DNA of 5,561 bases from Ignavibacteria bacterium (GCA_026417195.1 JAOADS010000143.1:1-5561); one strand, 5' to 3'; positions 1 through 5,561 are shown, counted from the first letter of the stretch. Notes: generated by a model not told the origin, from the sequence alone. Numbers and translations are program-made.

Positions 1-1
1 T

Positions 2-856
2 GGCTGTATCATGCCGGGTTTTGAAAGAGATGATATTGAACGTTTAAGGAGGCTTTATGATTTCAGGGAGAAGGTAAAGCTACCGGTTGAATGGCTTTCA
101 GGCAGTGAAGCCCGAGAAGTTGAACCTTTTCTTTCACCAAGATGTATAGGTGCAGTCTGGATTAAAGATGATGCACAGATTAATAACAGGCTTTTGCTTA
201 AAGCATTAATTGAAGCTTGTATAAGATCCGGATGCAGTCTGAACGAGTATTCATCGGTTGAGGAAATTATAATTGAAAGTAACACAGTTAACGGAATTGT
301 TGTGTCCGGCAGATCCGAAAAGTTTGATATTATCGTTTTATGTGCAGGCGCATGGTCAAGACTTCTCAGTGGCTTGCCTGAAAATCTAATTCCACCGGTC
401 AGACCTGTAAAGGGACAGATTATAAACCTTAAGCTGAACGATTCATGTGGTCTCACGAAAGTGGTAAGAGCTCCCGATGTATATCTTTTACCAAAGAGTG
501 ACGGAAGGCTTGTTGTTGGTGCAAGTGTTGAGGATATGGGATTTGATACTTCTCCGACAGCTGGTGAGATATTCCGCATGCTTGAAAGAGCATGGGAAGC
601 AGTTCCGTCGGTTTATGATCTGCCTGTTGAGTCTATTGAAGCTGGCTTAAGGCCAGGTTCACGTGATCATATGCCAATAATTGGTGATTGCGAGGTAAGT
701 GGATTATACTTTGCTACCGGACATTACAGGAACGGAATATTACTTGCACCGGTAACAGCTTACGAGCTTTCGGATCTCATTGTAAACGGATTTAAATCCA
801 GCGGGATTGAACAATTCTCTATATCAAGATTTTACAAGACTGAAACAGTTAACTAA
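2..856 (+). CDS. thiO: Glycine oxidase ThiO, 5'-truncated by window edge
   Basis: FAD-dependent amine oxidase of the DAO family that oxidises glycine to iminoglycine, the C2-N unit of the thiamine thiazole. The frame is open to the left edge. The ATG at 11 is probably internal, because the codons before it (Gly-Cys-Ile) continue the frame and about 80 to 90 N-terminal residues of a usual ~365-residue ThiO are missing, including the GxGxxG FAD-binding fold. Family hallmarks seen: PVRPVKGQI (nt 395-421), the YLLPKSDGRLVVGAS segment, GLRPGSRDHMPIIG (from nt 644) and the C-terminal GHYRNGILLAPVTA block (nt 719-760), which binds flavin and substrate in known glycine oxidases. It sits 16 bases before thiS and just upstream of thiG, the arrangement expected for ThiO and not for a generic D-amino-acid oxidase. 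Identity is firm; only the true start is unknown. Confidence 0.93.
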   Translation, partial: GCIMPGFERDDIERLRRLYDFREKVKLPVEWLSGSEAREVEPFLSPRCIGAVWIKDDAQINNRLLLKALIEACIRSGCSLNEYSSVEEIIIESNTVNGIVVSGRSEKFDIIVLCAGAWSRLLSGLPENLIPPVRPVKGQIINLKLNDSCGLTKVVRAPDVYLLPKSDGRLVVGASVEDMGFDTSPTAGEIFRMLERAWEAVPSVYDLPVESIEAGLRPGSRDHMPIIGDCEVSGLYFATGHYRNGILLAPVTAYELSDLIVNGFKSSGIEQFSISRFYKTETVN

Positions 857-872
857 ATCACAGAATCAAATT

Positions 873-1079
873 ATGAAAATAAGAATTAACGGACAGGAAA
901 AAGAAGTCAAGAATTCCATAAACCTGAAGTCGCTTATATCAGATGAGCTTAAAACTAAATCAACTGATGGTATTGCAGTTGCACTGAATTACAACGTCAT
1001 ATACAGGCAGGACTGGGAGAAAACTGTTATTAATGAAGGTGATGAGATTGAAATTGTAACAGCAATGCAGGGAGGGTAG
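873..1079 (+). CDS. thiS: Sulfur carrier protein ThiS
   Basis: Small ubiquitin-like (beta-grasp) protein of 68 residues. After ThiF adenylates its C-terminus and sulfur is loaded, the thiocarboxylate gives sulfur to ThiG. The sequence begins MKIRINGQEKE and ends EIEIVTAMQGG, with the essential C-terminal Gly-Gly. I chose the ATG at 873 over a longer open frame from 807. The longer version would overlap the last 50 bases of thiO and add 22 residues absent from a 66-70 residue family, while MKIRINGQ is the standard first beta strand. No strong Shine-Dalgarno precedes the ATG, so translation may be coupled to thiO, whose stop is 16 bases upstream. No thiF is present in this window, so the activating enzyme must be elsewhere. 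Confidence 0.94.
   Translation: MKIRINGQEKEVKNSINLKSLISDELKTKSTDGIAVALNYNVIYRQDWEKTVINEGDEIEIVTAMQGG
1071..1076 (+). promoter_or_regulatory. Ribosome binding site of thiG inside the thiS Gly-Gly codons
   Basis: GGAGGG lies 4 bases before the thiG ATG at 1081. The same six bases are the GGA GGG codons for the two C-terminal glycines of ThiS, so one stretch serves both protein function and thiG initiation. It also settles the thiG start. Confidence 0.8.
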
Positions 1080-1080
1080 A

Positions 1081-1851
1081 ATGAACGATAATCTGATAAT
1101 AGCTGGAGTAGAGTTCAGGTCACGGCTTATTCTCGGAACTTCAAGATATCCGGATCCAAACACAATGCTTAAGGCTCTGGAGGCAAGCGGGACTGAAATT
1201 GTTACTGTTTCTATCAGAAGAGTTGATCTGAACAGTGAAAGCGGAGGCATACTTTCGCTTATAGACAGAAATAAGTATCGGATACTTCCAAACACAGCAG
1301 GATGTTATACTGCCCGTGAAGCAGTATTCACTGCAAATCTTGCAAGGGAAGCCTTAGGCACTAACTGGGTGAAACTTGAGGTTATCGGAGATGATGAAAC
1401 TCTATTCCCTGATGTTCCAGAACTTCTGAAAGCTGCTGAAGAACTTCTGTCAGAAGGATTTGTTGTTCTGCCTTACTGTAACGATGATCCTGTAACCTGT
1501 AAAAAACTTCAGGATATGGGGTGTGCTGCTGTGATGCCACTTGGTGCTCCTATAGGCTCAGGTATGGGGATAAGGAATCCATATAACATCAGAATAATCC
1601 GTGATATGATAGATATTCCACTTATAATAGATGCCGGAGTTGGAACTGCTTCTGATGCCGCAATAGCAATGGAGCTTGGAGTTGACGGAATTCTTATGAA
1701 TACTGCTGTAGCTGAAGCCGAACATCCGGTTGAAATGGCAAAGGCTATGAAACTTGCAGTTGAAGCGGGGAGGCTGGCATATAAGTCTGGCAGGATACCC
1801 AGAAGACTTTACGCTAAAGCTTCAAGTCCGGAGGAGGGAATTATAAAATGA
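1081..1851 (+). CDS. thiG: Thiazole synthase ThiG
   Basis: TIM-barrel enzyme of 256 residues, the usual family length. It condenses 1-deoxy-D-xylulose 5-phosphate, the imine from ThiO and sulfur from ThiS thiocarboxylate into the thiazole phosphate moiety. Seen in order: LILGTSRYP near the N-terminus (16-24), NTAGCYTA (71-78), the Schiff-base region VKLEVIGD with Lys98 and Glu100, PLGAPIGSGMGI (153-164, phosphate loop), and IIDAGVGTASDAA with Asp184. Lys98, Glu100 and Asp184 match by position the catalytic Lys96, Glu98 and Asp182 of the Bacillus enzyme. The start is fixed by a GGAGGG site ending 4 bases upstream, and only one base separates it from thiS. Its stop overlaps the next ATG as ATGA. 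In Bacillus, ThiG releases a non-aromatic carboxylate tautomer, which fits the tenI-like gene downstream. Confidence 0.96.
   Translation: MNDNLIIAGVEFRSRLILGTSRYPDPNTMLKALEASGTEIVTVSIRRVDLNSESGGILSLIDRNKYRILPNTAGCYTAREAVFTANLAREALGTNWVKLEVIGDDETLFPDVPELLKAAEELLSEGFVVLPYCNDDPVTCKKLQDMGCAAVMPLGAPIGSGMGIRNPYNIRIIRDMIDIPLIIDAGVGTASDAAIAMELGVDGILMNTAVAEAEHPVEMAKAMKLAVEAGRLAYKSGRIPRRLYAKASSPEEGIIK
1831..1838 (+). promoter_or_regulatory. Strong ribosome binding site of the small exported-protein gene
   Basis: GAGGAGGG lies 9 bases before the ATG at 1848, inside the 3' end of thiG. It is among the strongest Shine-Dalgarno matches in the window and supports this small open frame being truly translated, independently of coupling through the ATGA overlap. 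Confidence 0.75.
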
Positions 1852-2174
1852 GACTTGGTTATTGCATTATAGCTTATATCATATGGTGTAATGCTTTTGA
1901 TTTATTGTCTCAAAAACTTGAAGGCAGTTATTTAATCGGAGACTTAAAGGCAGAAATAAAAGTTGAAAATGGTCTTTACAGGATATACTGGGAAAACAGA
2001 GAGAATCCATCCAGACTCAGATACAATCAGAATACAGTATTGAATGAGCAGATATGGAATGAAATGTTTAAAGGGAAGATGATAGGTAGTTTCCGCTTTC
2101 AGCATGATTATCTTTCCGGTGTTTACGTAAGGCAGTCAGACGGGAAAGAATTTAACATACAGAAACTTGAATAG
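1848..2174 (+). CDS. Unrecognised small, probably exported protein (108 aa)
   Basis: I do not recognise this protein. It starts at an ATG overlapping the thiG stop (ATGA) behind a strong GAGGAGGG site, and its stop lies inside the first codons of tenI. The N-terminus (Arg2, then hydrophobic residues about 4-13) looks like a short signal peptide with possible cleavage near Ala16. Cys14 is preceded by Trp, which is a poor lipobox, so a lipoprotein is unlikely. The remaining ~90 residues alternate polar and aromatic positions and look all-beta. Two similar strands can be seen: GSYLIGDLKAEIKVENGLY (26-44) and GSFRFQHDYLSGVYVRQSDG (80-99), with a conserved-looking W48 and a final KEFNIQKL. This resembles small secreted beta-barrel or lipocalin-like folds, but that is an impression only. 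It is the sole gene of the cluster with no known thiamine role. It may be a lineage-specific accessory or a passenger of the operon. Confidence 0.72.
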   Translation: MRLGYCIIAYIIWCNAFDLLSQKLEGSYLIGDLKAEIKVENGLYRIYWENRENPSRLRYNQNTVLNEQIWNEMFKGKMIGSFRFQHDYLSGVYVRQSDGKEFNIQKLE

Positions 2175-2787
2175 ATTTCCTTTCAGGCTTATATCAATTA
2201 CAGACAGGAAACTTGCAGGAAGAAATTTCCTTGATAAAATTAAAGAGATAAGTGAAGCTGGTGTAAGATGTATTATGATAAGGGAAAAAGACATCAGTGA
2301 CAGGGAATTGCTTCAGCTGGCTAAAAAAGTGAAATCACTCATCAAACCCTTTACAAAACTTCTCATTAACGACAGGGCGGACATAGCATATCTTTCAGAT
2401 TCGGATGGGGTACATTCTCCTTCAGGTGGTATTTCTTCAGAGTTAATAAAAAAATTCAGTGATAGGTTTATCAGAGGCAGAAGTGTTCACTCTCTTAAAG
2501 AGTGTAGAGCTGCCGTCAGGGGTGGTTTTGATTTTATGCTATACGGTCATATATTTGAAACCAATTCCAAGAAAGATATAAAGCCCAGGGGTTTAAAGAA
2601 ACTTGAGTCAGTATGTAAGTACTCGGATATTCCAGTCTTTGCTGTCGGAGGAATTAATCCCAGTAATGCTTCTAATTGCATCAAAGCAGGAGCATACGGT
2701 ATTGCCGTCATATCATCACTTATGTTAAGCAGAGATATAAAGAAAACAGTCTCTGATTTCAGGTGTGCTTTGGGAGGCATGCTTTGA
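2167..2787 (+). CDS. tenI: Thiazole tautomerase TenI-like protein (ThiE superfamily)
   Basis: TIM-barrel protein of 206 residues in the ThiE/TenI superfamily. TenI aromatises the thiazole carboxylate tautomer made by ThiG. TenI assignment rests on GRSVHSL (104-110) and GHIFETNSKK (127-136), which closely match Bacillus TenI, including His128 at the place of catalytic His122. A further point is SPSGG (84-88) after DGVH, where ThiE has the metal-binding GxxD; the Mg-ligand Asp of a true synthase is missing. Unlike Bacillus TenI it keeps the ThiE-like IREK (38-41) and IND (67-69) motifs, so some pyrophosphate binding may remain. The barrel closes with AVGGIN and IAVISS. The proposed start is a TTG whose codon lies 5 bases before the upstream TAG, an 8-base overlap; no clear Shine-Dalgarno is visible, so coupling is likely and the start is less certain. 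A divergent second ThiE is the alternative. Confidence 0.85.
   Translation: MNRFPFRLISITDRKLAGRNFLDKIKEISEAGVRCIMIREKDISDRELLQLAKKVKSLIKPFTKLLINDRADIAYLSDSDGVHSPSGGISSELIKKFSDRFIRGRSVHSLKECRAAVRGGFDFMLYGHIFETNSKKDIKPRGLKKLESVCKYSDIPVFAVGGINPSNASNCIKAGAYGIAVISSLMLSRDIKKTVSDFRCALGGML
2772..2777 (+). promoter_or_regulatory. Ribosome binding site deciding the TTG start of thiE
   Basis: GGGAGG ends 6 bases before the TTG at 2784. It lies downstream of the alternative GTG at 2763, so it supports TTG initiation and a protein beginning MRRRLCVITD, the normal first barrel strand of the family. Confidence 0.75.
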
Positions 2788-3407
2788 GAAGGAGATTATG
2801 TGTCATTACTGACACAACAATCCAAAGCCGATATTCACATTACATACTTGCACGGATGGCTATAGATGGAGGTGCAGATATGGTTCAGTTCCGTGATAAG
2901 AATATGTCAACGGCTGAGATGGTGAAAATCTGTAATCAGATTTCAGATCTCTGCAAAAAGAAAAATGTAATGTTCATTGTTAACGACAGGGTTGATGTTG
3001 CTTTCCTGTCAGACGCAGATGGAGTTCATTTAGGTAAGGATGATGTTCCTCTGAAAGAGGCGAGGAAACTGCTTAAGGATAAAATTATAGGAGCTACTGC
3101 ACATTCTTTATTTGAGGCAAAGGAAGCTGAAAGAAATGGTGCTGACTATATAGGTTTCGGACATATATTCACTACTTGGACTAAATTAAAAAAGGATGAT
3201 CCGAAAGGAATAAAGGGATTAAAAAAAGTGTTAAGCAAAGTCAAAATACCTGTGTTTGCAATAGGAGGTATAAACCTTGAGAATATTGATTCAGTGTTAG
3301 AGACAGGTGTACACGGCGTAGCTGTTGTTTCAGCTGTGTGTAATTCAAGAGATCCAGCTAAAGCAGCCTCTAAATTAAGTGAAAGAATTTCAAATTTCAG
3401 TTTGTGA
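2784..3407 (+). CDS. thiE: Thiamine phosphate synthase ThiE
   Basis: TIM-barrel enzyme of 207 residues that couples HMP pyrophosphate with thiazole phosphate to give thiamine phosphate. Pyrophosphate- and Mg-binding features are kept: QFRDK (35-39), VNDR (66-69), DGVHLGKDD (79-87, with the metal-ligand acidic residues the upstream paralogue lacks), ATAHS (104-108), T-W-T-K (131-134, the T-x-T-K that contacts thiazole phosphate), AIGGIN (159-164) and VVSAV (181-185). This marks it as the genuine synthase of the pair. One oddity is GHIF at 126-129, where many ThiE proteins have GPxF; His127 aligns with the TenI catalytic histidine. The start is the TTG at 2784, behind GGGAGG and overlapping the tenI stop as TTGA. 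The longer GTG version from 2763 would add seven residues that do not fit the family. The stop overlaps the thiD GTG by 4 bases. Confidence 0.92.
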   Translation: MRRRLCVITDTTIQSRYSHYILARMAIDGGADMVQFRDKNMSTAEMVKICNQISDLCKKKNVMFIVNDRVDVAFLSDADGVHLGKDDVPLKEARKLLKDKIIGATAHSLFEAKEAERNGADYIGFGHIFTTWTKLKKDDPKGIKGLKKVLSKVKIPVFAIGGINLENIDSVLETGVHGVAVVSAVCNSRDPAKAASKLSERISNFSL

Positions 3408-4186
3408 AGAGAGTTTTGCTTACAATAGGGGGTTCTGATCCGTCTGCTGGTGCAGGGATACAATCTGATATAAAAACCTTCCGTGAACATGGTTTCTTCG
3501 GTGTCAGCGTTATTACTGCACTTACTGTTCAGAATACAAAAGGAGTGTTTTCTTCATTTGAAGTTCCTTCAGATGTGATTACCTCACAGCTTAAGGCACT
3601 GTTCAGTGATTTTCCAATAAAGTATGCTAAAACAGGGATGCTTTCTTCGGACAAGGTAGTTGAAGCTGTATATAAGGTCATAAATAAATTCAGATTAAAA
3701 CTCGTAATTGATCCGGTGATCTTTTCAAAGAATAGATTTTGTTTACTTAAGAAAAAGGGAATCACTGGCATGATTGAGAAACTTTTCCCTGTTGCATATG
3801 TTGTTACTCCTAATCTTCACGAAGCTGAAATGATTTCTGGCGTAAGGATAAATTCCATTGAATCCATTGAAGAAGCAGCGATAAGAATAAGACAGCTTGG
3901 TCCCCGAAATGTAATAATCAAAGGCGGACATTTTGAGGGGATCAGCGGACTATGTCCAGCATCAGATATACTTTATGACGGAAAAAAATTTTATCTTTAC
4001 CCCGGAAGATACATTAAAACCAGAAACACTCATGGAACCGGCTGTGTTTTCTCAGCTTCACTACTTTGTAATCTAGCCGGAGGCTTCAATATTCATGAAT
4101 CAGTAAGAAAAGCCAAGGAATATTTAAACAATAAATTTACTTCATCTCAGAAAATCGGTAAGGGGTTTTCACCAGTAGAACAATGA
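3404..4186 (+). CDS. thiD: Hydroxymethylpyrimidine/phosphomethylpyrimidine kinase ThiD
   Basis: Ribokinase-fold kinase of 260 residues that phosphorylates HMP and then HMP phosphate, making the pyrophosphate used by ThiE. Seen: IGGSDPSAGAGIQSDIKT (8-25, substrate site), TALTVQNT (38-45), AKTGML (75-80), VIDPV (101-105), VTPN with Glu140 (134-140), VIIKGGH (170-176) and the anion-hole motif HGTGC (210-214), whose Cys214 is typical of ThiD kinases. The segment after DPV reads IFSKNRFCLL where most ThiD proteins have a SG-x-x-L flap motif, so the loop over the active site is altered. There is no C-terminal ThiE or ThiN fusion. The GTG start overlaps the thiE stop as GTGA without an obvious Shine-Dalgarno, suggesting coupled translation. 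The C-terminus overlaps the arfB ATG. Pyridoxal kinase is a less likely reading given the context and the GTGC motif. Confidence 0.93.
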   Translation: MKRVLLTIGGSDPSAGAGIQSDIKTFREHGFFGVSVITALTVQNTKGVFSSFEVPSDVITSQLKALFSDFPIKYAKTGMLSSDKVVEAVYKVINKFRLKLVIDPVIFSKNRFCLLKKKGITGMIEKLFPVAYVVTPNLHEAEMISGVRINSIESIEEAAIRIRQLGPRNVIIKGGHFEGISGLCPASDILYDGKKFYLYPGRYIKTRNTHGTGCVFSASLLCNLAGGFNIHESVRKAKEYLNNKFTSSQKIGKGFSPVEQ

Positions 4187-4611
4187 AAGAACTGGATATA
4201 AATAAACTACTGAAAGAGGTGAGAATTTCATTTTCCCGGAGCAGAGGCAGAGGTGGTCAGAATCTCAATAAAGTTGAAACGAAAGCTGAACTTCGTTTTA
4301 ATATTAATGATTCAAAACACCTTGACGATGAGCTGAAGTTACTTTTGATGAAGAGACTGGCTAATAAACTAAACAAGTCAAAAAATATACGAATAGTGTC
4401 TCAGACTGAAAGGACTCAGCTCGGAAACAGGAAAAACGTAATTGATAAGTTTATCAGGTTACTTGAAAAGGCTACTGAAAAAGAGAAGTTGCGGATTAAA
4501 ACTTTAGTCAGTGAATCGTCAAAAGAGAAAAGATTAAAGTTTAAAAGAAAACATTCTGAGAAGAAGAAAAGCAGGACAAAATCTTTTATAAACGAGGAAT
4601 TATTTCCATAA
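4183..4611 (+). CDS. arfB: ArfB-type peptidyl-tRNA hydrolase (ribosome rescue factor)
   Basis: Short class-I release-factor-like protein of 142 residues, matching the ~140-residue ArfB/YaeJ family. It releases nascent peptides from ribosomes stalled at mRNA ends, acting in the cytoplasm without codon recognition. The catalytic domain has the motif SRSRGRGGQNLNKVETKAEL with GGQ at 24-26. The stop-codon recognition domain of RF1/RF2 is absent. The C-terminus (about 112-135, rich in Lys/Arg: KEKRLKFKRKHSEKKKSR) is the basic tail that enters the empty mRNA channel in known ArfB structures. The start is the ATG of an ATGA overlap with thiD. Its job is unrelated to thiamine, so it is probably carried by transcription from the thi operon. 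A truncated RF pseudogene is unlikely because both ends of the ArfB architecture are complete. Confidence 0.9.
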   Translation: MKELDINKLLKEVRISFSRSRGRGGQNLNKVETKAELRFNINDSKHLDDELKLLLMKRLANKLNKSKNIRIVSQTERTQLGNRKNVIDKFIRLLEKATEKEKLRIKTLVSESSKEKRLKFKRKHSEKKKSRTKSFINEELFP

Positions 4612-4616
4612 ACTCT

Positions 4617-5561
4617 ATGAAAATAAAATTATTACTTTTTATTGTTCTGGCATTTGAAACCTTTGCTGATGATTATTTCTTTTACCATTTCAGGGATAGA
4701 ATTGAATTAACTCCTTTTAAAAGTGTGGCAGTTGTTATATTAAAAGAAAGTGAGGTTGAGAGAGCAAATGTTGAATTTTCTTACTTTGTTGAAAAGATAA
4801 ATCTGTTTAAACCCTCATCTTCAGATAATGAAGTATTCCTGATTCTCAGTATCAATGATTCTAAAAAAGATATGCTATTTGATTACCTCGGTAGAAAATA
4901 CGAAAAAAGATATGGATTTGGGTTTAAAGGCAGAGACAATGTAATTCATTACCCAACGGGGGAAGTGATTGTGAAGTTCAAAGATGATGTTTCATTATCT
5001 TCAGTTGAGCAACTTGCAAGGTTATTTAAAGTTCAGAATAAGGGTAAGCTCAGCGAATTTCAGTCAACTTACCTTTTCAGAGTTACAGATGAAACAAGAG
5101 ATAATGTGTTTGAGGTATCTTCGAAATTTTCAGTTACTCAGTTTGTTGAATTTGCACAGCCTAATTTCATCAGGTATGGAATGCTTCTTGACGTTCCAAC
5201 TGTGCATAATCACCTTCAATACATACCAGATGATTCATTGATTAATTTTATGTGGCATATAAACAATACAGGTAACAACATACCTGAAGGCATTCAGGGA
5301 ATACCCGGATGTGATATGAGGATGTTTGAAGCCTGGAATGTTACTACGGGAAATCCTAATGTGATTATTGCAATTACTGATACCGGGATTGATACAAATC
5401 ATGTTGATCTTATTCCCAATCTTACAGACAGGAGATTATGGTACGATGCAGTTGATAATGATCAGAAACCTTATGATGAGTATTATCACGGAACCGGTGT
5501 CAGCGGATGCTCAAGTGCAAAAGGAGATAATCAAATAGGCACGGCAGGTATAGCATATAAC
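4617..5561 (+). CDS. Secreted subtilisin-family (S8) serine protease, 3'-truncated
   Basis: The frame is open from ATG 4617 to the right edge (315 codons, no stop), so the C-terminus is missing. Residues 1-17 form a signal peptide (Lys2, Lys4, then LLLFIVLAF, cleavage near Ala17). Residues about 18-112 match nothing I recognise. Residues 113-184 (PTGEVIVKFK to FAQPNF) resemble a fervidolysin-like inhibitory prodomain. The linker at about 207-218 (DSLINFMWHINNTG) matches the D-x-x-x-x-x-x-W-H-x-x-N-T-G seen before many S8 domains. The catalytic domain follows: AITDTGIDTNHVDL with Asp255, and HGTGVSG with His291, then a hydrophobic IGTAGIAYN strand. The catalytic Ser (GTS motif) lies beyond the window. 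It probably acts outside the cytoplasm, and a C-terminal sorting domain is possible but unseen. It begins 5 bases after arfB; a GAGG about 20 bases upstream is too far to be a good ribosome site. Confidence 0.9.
   Translation, partial: MKIKLLLFIVLAFETFADDYFFYHFRDRIELTPFKSVAVVILKESEVERANVEFSYFVEKINLFKPSSSDNEVFLILSINDSKKDMLFDYLGRKYEKRYGFGFKGRDNVIHYPTGEVIVKFKDDVSLSSVEQLARLFKVQNKGKLSEFQSTYLFRVTDETRDNVFEVSSKFSVTQFVEFAQPNFIRYGMLLDVPTVHNHLQYIPDDSLINFMWHINNTGNNIPEGIQGIPGCDMRMFEAWNVTTGNPNVIIAITDTGIDTNHVDLIPNLTDRRLWYDAVDNDQKPYDEYYHGTGVSGCSSAKGDNQIGTAGIAYN

Larger units (their letters stand above)
2167..3407 (+). repeat. Tandem TenI/ThiE paralogous gene pair
   Basis: The two adjacent genes encode proteins of 206 and 207 residues that align end to end with almost no gaps: ITD, R-x-K, INDR/VNDR, DG-VH, AHS/VHS, GHIF, IPVFA-GGIN, G-A-V-S. 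A 12-base identical stretch (TTAACGACAGGG) is kept at the equivalent INDR/VNDR codons, at about 2366-2377 and 2980-2991. Overall divergence is large, so this is an old duplication or joint recruitment and not a recent tandem copy. Confidence 0.7.

Noticed and set aside
2..120. TPP riboswitch or promoter at the left edge
   Set aside because: The left edge is already inside thiO coding sequence; any such element would lie upstream of the window.
55..579. 174-codon open frame on the minus strand
   Set aside because: It lies wholly inside thiO, whose protein is clearly conserved; the minus-strand product has no recognisable motifs.
807..872. Possible 22-residue N-terminal extension of ThiS
   Set aside because: It overlaps the end of thiO, exceeds family length, and the beta-grasp fold starts at the ATG at 873.
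960..1295. 111-codon minus-strand open frame across thiS and thiG
   Set aside because: It is antisense to two well-supported genes and resembles nothing.
1848..1895. Lipoprotein signal in the small exported protein (Cys14)
   Set aside because: The residue before Cys14 is Trp, which does not fit a lipobox; a plain signal peptide is more likely.
2763..2783. Upstream GTG start for thiE
   Set aside because: The GGGAGG site lies after it, and the TTG at 2784 gives the normal family N-terminus.
3146..3490. 114-codon minus-strand open frame over the thiE-thiD junction
   Set aside because: It is a shadow of conserved plus-strand coding sequence; no ribosome site or motif supports it.
4984..5241. 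85-codon plus-strand open frame
   Set aside because: It is a shifted frame inside the S8 protease gene, whose signal peptide, prodomain and catalytic motifs lie in one uninterrupted frame from 4617.

Overview
The window is a dense, single-strand (+) stretch of a bacterial chromosome, AT-rich by eye. It carries most of a thiamine (vitamin B1) biosynthesis operon followed by two unrelated genes. There is no gene-free stretch longer than about 20 bases and no RNA gene, mobile element or CRISPR array that I can see. Every minus-strand open frame is a shadow of a plus-strand gene.

Layout from left to right: thiO (glycine oxidase, N-terminus off the left edge); thiS (sulfur carrier ending in Gly-Gly); thiG (thiazole synthase); a 108-residue unrecognised, probably exported protein; tenI (thiazole tautomerase-like); thiE (thiamine phosphate synthase); thiD (HMP/HMP-P kinase); an arfB-type ribosome-rescue hydrolase; and the first 315 codons of a secreted subtilisin-family (S8) protease that runs off the right edge. 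The protease is an open frame with no stop inside the window, so it is easily missed. Most junctions overlap by 4 to 8 bases or have gaps of 1 to 16 bases. Three genes use TTG or GTG starts. This points to one polycistronic message with translational coupling.

How the genes work together: ThiO oxidises glycine to the imine. ThiS, after activation and sulfur loading by proteins not encoded here (ThiF and a sulfur donor), delivers sulfur. ThiG builds the thiazole, and TenI would aromatise the ThiG product. ThiD phosphorylates the pyrimidine (HMP), and ThiE joins pyrimidine and thiazole to give thiamine phosphate. Using ThiO rather than the radical enzyme ThiH implies an oxygen-dependent route and an at least partly aerobic organism. 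thiC, thiF and any TPP riboswitch would lie outside the window, the riboswitch most likely upstream of the left edge.

Organism: the TenI-like and ThiO proteins resemble the Bacillus-type pathway. The operon order, the clear GGAGG-type ribosome sites before three genes, the low GC and the S8 protease with a fervidolysin-like prodomain would suit a lineage near Chlorobi/Ignavibacteria or another environmental FCB-type phylum. This placement is a weak inference. The least explained items are the small exported protein inside the pathway operon, the TenI/ThiE tandem pair in which both members carry the TenI-type histidine, and the attachment of arfB and a protease gene to the operon.
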